A stretch of 64,000 bases of DNA from Desulfamplus sp964425195 (GTDB lineage Bacteria; Desulfobacterota; Desulfobacteria; Desulfobacterales; Desulfobacteraceae): the NCBI GenBank assembly GCA_964425195.1, contig CAYRLG010000004.1, positions 123,537 to 187,536 on the forward strand. Direction: 5' to 3'. The position numbers were made by a program, and so were the translations under genes. Below are positions 54,230-63,496 of this stretch, piece after piece; the first letter of the stretch is position 1, and each line of letters starts with the position of its first letter. The notes beneath the pieces are model-generated. The model did not search any database, had not been told where the DNA came from, and worked only from the letters and a program-made list of their open reading frames with translations.

Positions 54230-56246
54230 ATCCTCCAAGAGCTTCTACACGACGCTTAAACTCATCCGTTCTTATTGTCTTAAGAAGAGTTTGAACCTTA
54301 TCCGTGTTAAAAAAACGGTCAGGAATCAGAAGGTCATACTCCTCTGTTACTACTGGTATAAAATCAAGGTCAAGAGCTTTAGCTGCGGCATAGATTCCAA
54401 GTCCTCCATCCGCCCTGCCTGAAAGAACAGCTACTGCAACTGACATGTGGGTATATTCTTCATTCTCATATCCAATAATTTCAGATGTTTTAATCCCAAG
54501 AGATTTTATCTTATAATCAAAAAGAATCCGAGTTCCTGCCCCTGCTTGACGATTTATAAAGACAAGTCCCTGATTCTCTATTTTACCTCTTTCTGATAAT
54601 CTGTTTTTTGAAACATCACTTCTAAAATCTTCAATTCCTTTTATATTTTTTGGATTTCCTTTTGGAATAATCAACCCCTGATCTCTCATCACTAAATTGA
54701 CCAACCACACCTTCTCGTTAGGTAGATATTTTTTTATATATGAGATGTTATAAGAGCCATCATCAGCATCAAGAAGGTGAGTTCCAGCAATATGACACGC
54801 CCCTTTTTTGATAGCCATAAGACCGCCCATACTGCCAACATGTGTAGATGATATGCTAACTTGATTGCCTGCTGTAAGATGGATATGGTCAGATAAAACA
54901 TCAAGCGTATTGTCGTGTGAACCAATTATAACAAGAGTTTGATTGATAGCAGCTCGCGATCGAATCAACTCAGCCTTTACTGCCTCTCCCTCTGCAATAC
55001 CTTCAACATTTGTAGGAATTCTTATAATCCCATCAGCTTGCGTTAAAGTTGTTATATTGCCAGCTCCCCTCGGTAACTGTGATGCAATGAGTCTGTCATC
55101 AACAGCCCCAATCTTTACTCTCAAAAACTCCTCCTGCCCAAGTTTTGAGGCTATCTTTCTTGAAGGTATAACCTCTGCAATATCCCTTTGTTTAGCATCT
55201 GGATCAATTCCCTGTATCTTAAGAAGCAATGGCCCTGCAAACTGTTCAAACGCCACAATTGCAGATACTGGATATCCTGGAATACCAAACACAGGAGTGG
55301 ATTTTACACTGCCAAATAGAATAGGTTTGCCGGGCATCATGGTTACACCATGAACATATACCTCTCCAAGTGAAGATATGACTGGCTTTGAAAAATCTTT
55401 TGATCCAGCAGAAGAGCCTCCAATAATAAAAATCATATCATATTGTAGAACTGCGTCTTTTACAGCATCAGTTATCTTTTCTAAATCATCTTTTATAATT
55501 TCGTGGCAGTCAAAAGATGCACCATACTCAACGCATAAAGCACCAAGTACCTCTGAATTGGAGTCAATAACATCTCCTTTGGACAGTCCTCTATTTTGTG
55601 CATCCTGCCACGATTTTATCTCAGAGCCTGTAGGGATAATAAGCACTTTTGGCTTTTGCCTTACTTTTACCCTAAACACACCACCGGAAAGTAGAGCACC
55701 AATTGAGTAGGAACTTATTTTATGACCTCTTGGAAAAAGAAGCTCTGTAGCAACAATATCTTCACCCATTTTTCTCACATTTTGCCAAGGTACTGCTGGA
55801 GCATAAATTTCAATCTGCTGTTCTAAATTTCTATTTTGATCATCTTTTTTTGGATTATTGTCGCTCTCCATAATTATTTGATCGCCAATTACATTTATAT
55901 GTTCAACCATAATAACAGCGTTTGTCTCTTCTGGCATTACATGACCTGTGTTTATCCAAAAGGCATCTTTACCCGTAGTAAGCAACTTTGGTGACTCATC
56001 GCTTGCACCAAAAGTTAACTTTGCATCAACAGCAATTCCATCCATTGCAGCAGCGTGGAAATTTGGAGATGATAAGGCTGCTATTGCTGGTTCTGCAAGA
56101 ACTCTTCCTAAAGCACTTACAGAGTTTATCTCTTCTATTGTTCTATTTGGCGATTTACTAAAAGATGCTGGAAAGTGCTGAAATAGAATGTTTTTAGCCT
56201 CTTCAATGCTCTTCATGTTCAGATATATGTTTCGTTTTATTGTCAT
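54186..56246 (-). CDS. moeA: MoeA fused to a substrate-binding (PBP) domain
   Basis: The 686-residue protein has a MoeA part (about residues 1-425: VSALGRVLAEPAIAALSSPNF, AMDGIAVDA, DVIDSNSEVLG, IIGGSSAGSKDFS, MMPGKPILFG, GIPGYPVSAIVAFE). It then has a LysR/PBP-like domain (about 450-686: IIGSHDNTLDVLSDHI, INRQAGAGTRILFDYKI, GGLGIYAAAKALDLDFIPV). Such fusions occur in archaea and deltaproteobacteria. MoeA inserts Mo into molybdopterin, and the PBP domain may bind an oxyanion or regulate. It fits the nearby moaA. Confidence 0.92.
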   Translation of the reverse strand: MTIKRNIYLNMKSIEEAKNILFQHFPASFSKSPNRTIEEINSVSALGRVLAEPAIAALSSPNFHAAAMDGIAVDAKLTFGASDESPKLLTTGKDAFWINTGHVMPEETNAVIMVEHINVIGDQIIMESDNNPKKDDQNRNLEQQIEIYAPAVPWQNVRKMGEDIVATELLFPRGHKISSYSIGALLSGGVFRVKVRQKPKVLIIPTGSEIKSWQDAQNRGLSKGDVIDSNSEVLGALCVEYGASFDCHEIIKDDLEKITDAVKDAVLQYDMIFIIGGSSAGSKDFSKPVISSLGEVYVHGVTMMPGKPILFGSVKSTPVFGIPGYPVSAIVAFEQFAGPLLLKIQGIDPDAKQRDIAEVIPSRKIASKLGQEEFLRVKIGAVDDRLIASQLPRGAGNITTLTQADGIIRIPTNVEGIAEGEAVKAELIRSRAAINQTLVIIGSHDNTLDVLSDHIHLTAGNQVSISSTHVGSMGGLMAIKKGACHIAGTHLLDADDGSYNISYIKKYLPNEKVWLVNLVMRDQGLIIPKGNPKNIKGIEDFRSDVSKNRLSERGKIENQGLVFINRQAGAGTRILFDYKIKSLGIKTSEIIGYENEEYTHMSVAVAVLSGRADGGLGIYAAAKALDLDFIPVVTEEYDLLIPDRFFNTDKVQTLLKTIRTDEFKRRVEALGGYGTEKTGEIIFNSL

Positions 56247-56395
56247 ACTTGCTCTCCTATTCTCTTCTTTTTTAAAATCATATCCATTTCAAATATCTTG
56301 TGCTAATTATCTTAAAAAAAGATTGGCATACTATAGCAATATGCAACAGCAGGCACAACGGAAGGTAAATTATAATTTTTAGAGTTGGAAAGCAA

Positions 56396-57781
56396 ATGAA
56401 AAAAATAGATACTAAAGTAAATGCAGAAATTCTGTCCACAGGTGATGAGGTTTTATGGGGAGATATTGATGATACTAACTCAAGCTGGCTATCCCGTAAA
56501 TTGTGGGAATCAGATATTGAAGTTGTACGGATAAGTTGTGTAGGAGATTGTCTTGAAGATATTGCAGACATAATAAAAGAGATATCGCTTAGAGGAGGAG
56601 CAGTGAAGGCTGGTCACTCTGGCACTGATATTGTATTGGTTACTGGCGGGCTTGGTCCAACCTCTGATGATTTGAGTGCTGAAGCAGCAGCTCTTGCATC
56701 TGGCGATACAATTAAACTTAATGAAGCTGCACTTACATCAATGAAATCATATTTTAGCAAGAGAAATTGGATTTTGTCAGATGACAACATAAAGCAGGCA
56801 ATGCTACCATCTCGTGCCGGTGTGATGGATAATCTTAACGGAACAGCTCCGGGATTTTACATAGAGATAGATAAAACTATCTTCTTTTTTATGCCGGGCG
56901 TTCCAAGAGAGATGAAACCAATGTTTGAACAGAGCGTTCTGCCTATTATAAAAGAACGTTTTTTTAAAAATGGATCACAACAGGACGATTCCAAACATTT
57001 TATAAAGCGTTTTAAATTATTTGGTCTGTCTGAATCAAAAGTTAGCAGTAAACTTACAACTTTTAATAATGAATTTCCACAACTTAAACTTGGATTTAGG
57101 GCATCAATACCTATCATTGAGGTCAAGTTCAGTGTAAGAGATAGCAGTTTAATCAATACAATTAGAGATTTATCTTTAGTTGATGATAATTCTCTAAGAG
57201 ATGGAAATTCATCTATAGAGATAAAGATGGCTGAAGCTGAAAAGTGGGTATCATCACGCCTTGAAGAGTACATCTTCTCATACACAGGACTTAATATGGA
57301 GCAAGAGCTTGGCAGACTTTTATCTTTAAAGAAAAAGACTGTTGCGGTTGCAGAAAGCTGCACAGGTGGTCTTATTGGAAGTATGCTAACCGATGTTGCC
57401 GGAAGTTCAGACTACTTTCTTATGTCAGCAGTTACCTACTCAAACGATGCAAAAATTAAAATTCTTGGTGTCAATCCCAATACTTTAATCAAATATGGAG
57501 CTGTTCATGAAGAGACAGCAAAAGAGATGGCAATTGGAGTTATGAAAGTTGCGGGTGCTGATTATGGAGTTGCCACATCAGGAATTGCAGGACCAGGGGG
57601 CGGAACTGCTGATAAACCTGTAGGCACTGTCTGTATAGGTATAGCAGGTAAAACAGCAGGTGGTGAGATATTTACAAAATCAAACCGCTACCTCTTTACT
57701 TACGGAGATAGAGCAATGAATAAAAAGATGTTTGCAGTTAAAGCAATGGATATTTTACGTAAGGAAGTTGCTATGGTTTGA
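56396..57781 (+). CDS. cinA: CinA family protein (nicotinamide-nucleotide amidase)
   Basis: The 461-residue protein has an N-terminal MocF/MoeA-like domain (STGDEVLWGDIDDTNSSWLS, VLVTGGLGPTSDDLS, FFMPGVPREMKPMFE) and a C-terminal PncC-type amidase domain (VAVAESCTGGLIGSMLTDVAGSSDYFL, GIAGPGGGTADKPVGTVCIG). It recycles nicotinamide mononucleotide or clears related metabolites. A polar insertion lies in the middle (DLSLVDDNSLRDGNS). It is divergent from moeA and convergent with the hydrolase. Normal length about 420. Confidence 0.92.
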   Translation: MKKIDTKVNAEILSTGDEVLWGDIDDTNSSWLSRKLWESDIEVVRISCVGDCLEDIADIIKEISLRGGAVKAGHSGTDIVLVTGGLGPTSDDLSAEAAALASGDTIKLNEAALTSMKSYFSKRNWILSDDNIKQAMLPSRAGVMDNLNGTAPGFYIEIDKTIFFFMPGVPREMKPMFEQSVLPIIKERFFKNGSQQDDSKHFIKRFKLFGLSESKVSSKLTTFNNEFPQLKLGFRASIPIIEVKFSVRDSSLINTIRDLSLVDDNSLRDGNSSIEIKMAEAEKWVSSRLEEYIFSYTGLNMEQELGRLLSLKKKTVAVAESCTGGLIGSMLTDVAGSSDYFLMSAVTYSNDAKIKILGVNPNTLIKYGAVHEETAKEMAIGVMKVAGADYGVATSGIAGPGGGTADKPVGTVCIGIAGKTAGGEIFTKSNRYLFTYGDRAMNKKMFAVKAMDILRKEVAMV

Positions 57782-57828
57782 TTCGGAAAGTTTGCCTTGA
57801 GTAGAGAAGATAATAATAGATAGGATTG

Positions 57829-57859
57829 GTAGAGACGTATCGCTATATGTCGTCTCTAC
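57829..57859. repeat. GTAGAGAC palindrome family, copy D
   Basis: GTAGAGACG (57829-57837) pairs with CGTCTCTAC (57851-57859) around a loop that is itself nearly symmetrical. It lies between convergent cinA and the hydrolase gene and could terminate both. Confidence 0.65.
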
Positions 57860-57871
57860 TCGTAGTATTCA

Positions 57872-58690
57872 TTATTTGCTGTCCGCCAACCGTTCTAAGA
57901 TATTGTAACCATTAAAAAAGGTATTATTTATCCACTCAATAACCTCAACTTTGAACCTCATCTGATCATCTATATTGGACATTTGATGATCTCCATCTTT
58001 TAAAACTACTATCTTTTTGGGTGATTTCGCATTTTTGTATAATATATAGCCATTTTCTAAAGGTACTGTTTTATCTTTATCTCCATGAAATATAAGGACA
58101 TTTCTCAAATCTGCAGCTTGCAAAGTAAGATCAAAAACAAGATGTTGCTGAAAAAAACTTAAGGGCAGGGTAGGGCGATTGTCATTTCCGTTTAGAGGAA
58201 TCCTCTCAATTGTAAGGCTGTTGACAGGAGCTGCACACACGATTGCCCCAAATGGAGTAATCCCTTTTTCAACAAGTTTTGACCATGCTGCAATACATGT
58301 TGAACCTCCAAGACTGCTTCCAAAGAGAAAAAGTTTTTGAGAGGTGAGTTCCATTTCAAGGATATGATTAACTGCGTTAATCATATCCTCTACACGTTTA
58401 TGTATTGATGTATCTTCAACAAAACTTCCCTCACTTGTACCACAACCTCTGTGGCTAAATCTTAAAAATGCAACGCCATTTTTTGGTAAAATTCGTGCAA
58501 GTAGCAGTTGTTTTGCCGAATCCATAGAACCTTCAAGCCCGTGAGAGCCAACTACAAGTGGTGGAAGAGCAAAGTTGTTTTGAAAATATCCACTTTTATT
58601 TGAATAGATAGTTTTATCAGGAAGGTGAAGCATACCGTTAATTATTTTATTGTCAGATTTAAATTTTATATTTACTGTTTCTATTTTCAT
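57872..58690 (-). CDS. Alpha/beta hydrolase
   Basis: The 272-residue protein has the oxyanion/nucleophile motif LFGSSLGGSTC, an Asp in IFHGDKDKTVPLENG and a final His in LKDGDHQMS, the complete triad. HGLEGSMDSAK and SHRGCGTSEG match esterase/peptidase-like serine hydrolases. There is no signal peptide. The substrate is unknown. It is divergent from the yciO gene with a 330-nt intergenic stretch. Confidence 0.88.
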   Translation of the reverse strand: MKIETVNIKFKSDNKIINGMLHLPDKTIYSNKSGYFQNNFALPPLVVGSHGLEGSMDSAKQLLLARILPKNGVAFLRFSHRGCGTSEGSFVEDTSIHKRVEDMINAVNHILEMELTSQKLFLFGSSLGGSTCIAAWSKLVEKGITPFGAIVCAAPVNSLTIERIPLNGNDNRPTLPLSFFQQHLVFDLTLQAADLRNVLIFHGDKDKTVPLENGYILYKNAKSPKKIVVLKDGDHQMSNIDDQMRFKVEVIEWINNTFFNGYNILERLADSK

Positions 58691-59020
58691 AAATGCTCCT
58701 CATAATCATAAAGATCATAATAGACTTACTGACTCTTTTAATAGTCAATTATCCTCTCTAAACTTAATCTTGTTTAATAGATATGGAACATTGTTCTGTT
58801 TGATTTTGTAATCATTAGAATGTATATGTCATCTATTTAGAGATATTAGTTTATGTTTTCGCTCATTGTTAATTGTCTTTCCTTAGGCTGTCATATTTTA
58901 AATATTTGGCATTATTATGGTTTGTTATACATATTTATAATATGAGTTGGAACACAACTTAGATTAGAGTATAATCATTTAAATTAAAACAGAATTATTT
59001 GAGTTTGGATATCAAAGTAT
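58691..59020. other. AT-rich divergent intergenic region
   Basis: 330 nt between the divergent hydrolase and Sua5/YciO genes. No ORF or RNA gene is apparent; a TATAAT (58936-58941) could be a promoter element for the plus-strand gene, but no matching -35 is convincing. Confidence 0.35.
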
Positions 59021-59653
59021 ATGCTTTTAACTGTAAATCCTGATAACCCACAACCACGCCTGATTTCCAAAGTTGTTGAGCTGCTTAAAGAGGGTGGAGT
59101 AATTGCCTATCCAACTGATACCTTTTACGGTATTGGTTGTGATATTATGAATAAAAAAGCCATAGAGCGTGTCTATCTATTAAAAAACAGAGATAAGAGC
59201 GAGCCTTTTAGCTTTATATGTGCAGATCTTAAACATATAAGTGAATATGCAAAAGTCTCAAATTTTGCATATCGAAATATGAAAAGAGTCCTTCCAGGTC
59301 CCTTTACCTTGATTCTTCCGGGTTCAAAAATGGTGCCTAAAATAATGCTAACCAAACGTAAAACAGCGGGTATAAGGGTTCCTAATAACAATATTGTTCT
59401 TGCCATTGCTCGGGAGTTAGGACATCCTATTCTATCTACAAGTGCGAGCAATAAAGGTAATAAACGTACTGATGGTGATGAGAAAAATGTTTTTAGCGAT
59501 CCATCCCTAATTCATGACCATTTTGGCTCTCTTCTTGATGCTGTTATTGATGGTGGACCAGTTCCTAATGTTGCCTCGAGCGTAGTATCATTAATTGATG
59601 ACGTACCTGAAATAGTCAGATATGGTGCTGGAGATGTGAGCGTCTTTGAATAG
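59021..59653 (+). CDS. Sua5/YciO/YrdC family protein
   Basis: The 210-residue protein has the YrdC fold: GGVIAYPTDTFYGIGCDI, KNRDKSEPFSFIC, RVLPGPFTLILPGS, GIRVPNN and ILSTSASNKG. The KxR/SxN pattern suggests binding of ATP/threonylcarbamoyl-type substrate, and YciO-like sequence (no long C-terminal Sua5 domain). Family members make threonylcarbamoyl-AMP for tRNA t6A; YciO paralogues have a less clear role. The last 63 nt overlap the convergent sppA gene. Confidence 0.88.
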   Translation: MLLTVNPDNPQPRLISKVVELLKEGGVIAYPTDTFYGIGCDIMNKKAIERVYLLKNRDKSEPFSFICADLKHISEYAKVSNFAYRNMKRVLPGPFTLILPGSKMVPKIMLTKRKTAGIRVPNNNIVLAIARELGHPILSTSASNKGNKRTDGDEKNVFSDPSLIHDHFGSLLDAVIDGGPVPNVASSVVSLIDDVPEIVRYGAGDVSVFE

Positions 59654-60493
59654 AGATGTAATAAGTTTTTTGAAAAATTCAGCTTTATCCTCTTCAGGAT
59701 AGACTGTTATTAGCTCTCCTTCAATTCCTGCAAGCTCTCCTGCCCACTCAACCGCATCATCAAGGTTGCCAAGCCTGTCCACCAGGTTTAATGAGAGGGC
59801 AGATTCTCCTGTGTATATTCTACCATCTGCAAGTTTTGTCATAGTTGCAACATCAATCCCTCTTCCTTGAGCAGCATCTTTCACAAACTGGCTATGAATT
59901 TCATTGACAACATTTTGAAGTAATTTTCGTTCGTTGTCCTTGATATCTCTCATAGGTGAACCGATGTCCTTATACTCCCCGCTTTTTATAACTACAGGTA
60001 CAAGACCTATTTTTTGGACAATTTCCTGAAAATTTGCGTACTCCATTATTACGCCGATGCTTCCGGTAATAGTTCCGGGGTTTGCTACAATAACATCGCA
60101 TGAAGCGGCAGCATAGTATCCACCTGACGCTGCGACAGAACCCATTGAGGCAACAACCTTCTTAACTTTTTTAGTTTTAAGAACCTCTCTATATATCTCT
60201 TGAGATGGACCTACACTACCTCCGGGTGAGTCTATCCTTATGACAATTGCCTTAATAGAGTTTTGTTCCCTAAAGTTTTTTATGTGCTCAATGGTCTCTT
60301 TAGATGAGATAATAGGACCTATCATCTCAACTATACCGATATTGGCATCATTAACTGATGTTATTGGTTTAATATTCGATCGCATTAAAGCAACACTACC
60401 TGCAATAATAGTGGACATAAAAAGTATGAATGATACGGCTATAGCAGACATAATCATTGTAAAAAACAGGAACGGGTGTCTTCTTGAAAACAT
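59591..60493 (-). CDS. sppA: Signal peptide peptidase SppA
   Basis: The 300-residue protein has one N-terminal membrane helix (about 10-35), then RIDSPGGSVGPSQEIY, the catalytic Ser123 in GSVAASGGYYAA, SIGVIMEYANFQEI and Lys in IKSGEYKDIGSPMR. It is a small (36K type) SppA that degrades signal peptides at the membrane using a Ser-Lys dyad. Its 3' end overlaps yciO by 63 nt in antisense. Confidence 0.94.
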   Translation of the reverse strand: MFSRRHPFLFFTMIMSAIAVSFILFMSTIIAGSVALMRSNIKPITSVNDANIGIVEMIGPIISSKETIEHIKNFREQNSIKAIVIRIDSPGGSVGPSQEIYREVLKTKKVKKVVASMGSVAASGGYYAAASCDVIVANPGTITGSIGVIMEYANFQEIVQKIGLVPVVIKSGEYKDIGSPMRDIKDNERKLLQNVVNEIHSQFVKDAAQGRGIDVATMTKLADGRIYTGESALSLNLVDRLGNLDDAVEWAGELAGIEGELITVYPEEDKAEFFKKLITSLFKDAHISSTISDYFRYVIN

Positions 60494-60706
60494 AATAAAT
60501 ACCTCCTTAAAAAAATCTTTATTGTCATAATAACCGCTCTTGATATCGTGTAGAGAGGCTTTAATTTCATAAAAGTGCCAAAATGTAAATAAAAGAAAAC
60601 TCCTCTTTAAATGAACGGTTAAAAGTCCAATAAAAAGGAGTCTATTTTATATAAAAGTTCTAATTTGAGTTACTGTTATAGCGTTATTAAATGGTAAAAA
60701 TAAGTT

Positions 60707-61369
60707 CTAAACAGCTATTTGAAACTGATTAGTTTGAGGTTCTATTGGCATGGCACTGATTTTTGAGTAGCTGTCAGCAGCTTGACGGATAGAACCAAAA
60801 GCCTTGTTCTCATTGCCTTTAGTACGTTCTGTCGCCTGTAGCATTATAAGCTCAGAAAGAGCCTCTGCTGCAAGAGCACCTGCACTTGCAGCTACTTTTC
60901 TGTCTTGGCTTGAGGGAGATGCTGGAGCTAATGCAGCTCTTTGAACCTGACGCATCTTCTCTACTGTTGCTTCTGGATCCCCTGAAACTGCTGATGTATC
61001 AATCGAGACCTCTCCGGCTACTGCATAGCGTTTACCATCGGGTCCTTTGCGGTACTCAAGTTGTGCTCCTGATGTTACATATTGTCCACCTGCTGCAACA
61101 TGTGCCATCTCATGTGCTCGAACTTCAGTATCTGATTTTTGAAGCTCATCAAGAAGTTTCAGCTCCTGTTCCGACAGCTCCTTATTTTTACCCGTCTTTC
61201 CTGATAGGTGTAGAACTACAGAAGGTTCTGCCTTTTTGTCTGATTGAGTATCTTGTGAATCTGGAGTAGTAACAGAGCTTTTGACGGTTGAAGAGAGAGG
61301 TGATATAGCAACATTATCTCTTTCGTACCAATAGGTATTACTTTGATATTGATTTATTGAGATAGCCAT
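60707..61369 (-). CDS. Putative metalloprotease, CJM1_0395/SprA-related
   Basis: The 220-residue protein has EVRAHEMAHVAAGGQYVTSGAQLEYRKGPDGKRYAVAGEVSIDTS, the HExxH-like motif of the CJM1_0395/SprA-related family (gliding/secretion-linked in some bacteria). The N-terminal 60 residues are Ser/Gln-rich, and the C-terminus ends in PIEPQTNQFQIAV. It has no signal peptide. A long A/S-rich helical region (LAPASPSSQDRKVAASAGALAAEALSELI) follows the active-site part. Function is unknown. A weak hairpin at about 60602-60643 follows. Confidence 0.82.
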   Translation of the reverse strand: MAISINQYQSNTYWYERDNVAISPLSSTVKSSVTTPDSQDTQSDKKAEPSVVLHLSGKTGKNKELSEQELKLLDELQKSDTEVRAHEMAHVAAGGQYVTSGAQLEYRKGPDGKRYAVAGEVSIDTSAVSGDPEATVEKMRQVQRAALAPASPSSQDRKVAASAGALAAEALSELIMLQATERTKGNENKAFGSIRQAADSYSKISAMPIEPQTNQFQIAV

Positions 61370-61438
61370 CTATCACCTCATAGTTTGGTAATTGCTAAGT
61401 AGTACTTGTATATATCATAGTTATGAACAGATGATGTT

Positions 61439-63211
61439 TCAAGTATTTTTTAGCCGTTCGATATTTTCCCGTGCAAAACCAAGGTTTGGATCAAGTGCAA
61501 GTGCCAGTTCATAATATACAATAGCCTTCTCAATATCGCCAAGCTCTCTGTAGTTTGAACCAATACTTGCGTGATCTATTGCTGAAGAGGGGTTTAGCTT
61601 TATTACCCGTTTAAAGCACTCGATAGATTTTTTATGCTCTTTGAGCATAAAGTAGCAAAACCCCATTAAGTTATAGATATCTTCACGCTCATCATCCACA
61701 GCAATGCCTTTTTTAAGAATTTCGATTGACTCTTTATACTCTCCAAGCTCTTTAAGACACACTCCTGTGTAGGAGCATATACTTGGTATATCTTGAGATG
61801 GAGGATTAAGTTTCATTGAAGTTTTAAAGTGAGAGATTGCCTCTTCTGGATTTTCCATATCAAGAAGACAGAGCCCTAAATAGAACTCAATCTCATACTT
61901 ATTTGGCATCAACTCCCCAATTTTGCTAATCGTTTCAAATGCTTTTCTTGGGGATAGATTTTTATGAAGGTGCTTTGCTGCAAACATGCTAATACTGCTA
62001 TTTTCTGCCCTCTCTCTAAAACAGGCACCCGGAACAATGGTATAGCAAGCTGGAATCATAAGTCTTGGATCGGTTGTATTAATAATGATCAAGTCAAAAC
62101 CTATCTTTTTCATTGCATTGATAATTGCTGAAATCTCCTGTTTTATATTTTGGTTAGAGATATCAGGAAGATCAGTAATTTTTACTTTAGGACAGGTTCC
62201 CTTTTCGATGGGATCAAATATCCATGATGCCTGTTCAAGTGAGGTAAATTTGGGAAGTCCGCTTGCAACATAGTTAGATGCTGTATTAAAGTCTCCCGCA
62301 AGCTGTGCAACCTCTGTAAGAGCACGACTCAAGGCTTTATCAGGGTTTGGAGCTGTTCCTGCTGTCCAGACAATCTCGCTCGATTTAGGGAATGTTGATG
62401 GATCCCACGCAATTACACCAACTGTTGGAATCCCTGTATTTAAAGAGAAATCGTTAATATAGAATTTTATACCAGCACTGTTAAATTTTTGTATTAATTC
62501 TACTGTAGAAGGGTTAGTGACAGAGCTTGGATCGATAGAGGGCACTTCCATTTTATCTTTGCAGATCAAGGCAGAGACATGACGCTCAATAATTTCACAT
62601 GCTCCTTGGCATATTGACTCTTCGTTGCAGTTCCCTGCAGATGACCCGTTAAATTCATTTATCATAAAAAACCAGTCAAAGGGAATCATAATATACTGAT
62701 TGTTAGAGTAGTTATATGCTTTTGTCCAATTTAATTTAAGCATTGAGAATATCTGCTCTTTGAGCTTGTTAGTATCAGTATCATTAGTGTTGTAATCGTG
62801 AACAGATTTAAGAATTAAATCAAATGGGATTACAGATATCTGCTTATCTTCACTGTAAGCCTTTATCTCATTATATGTTAAATTTACAAAATTTGAAGTA
62901 TTATCCATAAAGCTGTAGAGGCTAAATCTTTCTGCAAGCTCCATAACAGCGCTTGCCTCTGCAAGTTCTGGTGTAACCCCTTTGCCCATCTGTTTTTTGG
63001 TGCCTGTTAAGCGACTTGCATCATGTCCACACACACTGTAATAGACCGGAATGCCTAAGCGTTTGTTATCTATTCTTCGAGTCTCTTTTAATATATTGAG
63101 TTTAGCAGCTTTTGCTCTAACCTTGAACTGTTCAATGGTCTCTTGAGGGGACATTATTTTGTCATGTTCAGAATTTGGCAGCTTAAAAGCATCAGAGAGC
63201 AGTGGTATCAT
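61439..63211 (-). CDS. YcaO-domain protein with C-terminal TPR repeats
   Basis: The 590-residue protein has a YcaO cyclodehydratase domain (about residues 30-390: GIPVYYSVCGHDAS, GKGVTPELAEASAVMELAERFS, NCNEESICQGACEIIERH, ALSRALTEVAQLAGDF), with the ExxxE/ER ATP-binding residues. It is followed by about five TPR repeats (410-590: EFYLGLCLLDMENPEEAISHFKTSMKLNPPSQD, YKESIEILKKGIAVDDERED, KKSIECFKRVIKLNPSS). YcaO enzymes use ATP to activate amide carbons in thioamide or azoline formation or ribosomal protein modification. No TfuA or precursor peptide lies adjacent, so the target is unknown. Confidence 0.88.
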   Translation of the reverse strand: MIPLLSDAFKLPNSEHDKIMSPQETIEQFKVRAKAAKLNILKETRRIDNKRLGIPVYYSVCGHDASRLTGTKKQMGKGVTPELAEASAVMELAERFSLYSFMDNTSNFVNLTYNEIKAYSEDKQISVIPFDLILKSVHDYNTNDTDTNKLKEQIFSMLKLNWTKAYNYSNNQYIMIPFDWFFMINEFNGSSAGNCNEESICQGACEIIERHVSALICKDKMEVPSIDPSSVTNPSTVELIQKFNSAGIKFYINDFSLNTGIPTVGVIAWDPSTFPKSSEIVWTAGTAPNPDKALSRALTEVAQLAGDFNTASNYVASGLPKFTSLEQASWIFDPIEKGTCPKVKITDLPDISNQNIKQEISAIINAMKKIGFDLIIINTTDPRLMIPACYTIVPGACFRERAENSSISMFAAKHLHKNLSPRKAFETISKIGELMPNKYEIEFYLGLCLLDMENPEEAISHFKTSMKLNPPSQDIPSICSYTGVCLKELGEYKESIEILKKGIAVDDEREDIYNLMGFCYFMLKEHKKSIECFKRVIKLNPSSAIDHASIGSNYRELGDIEKAIVYYELALALDPNLGFARENIERLKNT

Positions 63212-63432
63212 ATTTAGTGTGACCTCTTTAAAAATATAAGAAAATTAAAGTTTTAAAACCAATATCGTGAGTACAAAAAAAGTTTGACAAGCCAACAATT
63301 TGTCTGTATTAAAGACAGTTTATTTAAATCTTGAAGGCAGAAGAGATTTCAGCCTTTTGTAAACCTTGCTCTTCTTAAGAGCTTTAAGTTAAGTTCTTTA
63401 AACTTAAACTATACAAATTTAGTAGTTATTTT

Positions 63433-63462
63433 TTGTCAGTATCATTGTAAAAAAAATACTAT
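63433..63462 (+). promoter_or_regulatory. Candidate sigma70 promoter of hisB
   Basis: TTGTCA (63433-63438) is followed by an 18-nt spacer and TACTAT (63457-63462), 34 nt before the ATG. It fits a sigma70 promoter and lies in the otherwise empty space between YcaO and hisB. Confidence 0.4.
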
Positions 63463-63496
63463 GGTACGATTTATATTAATAATTTGCAAGGGTATT

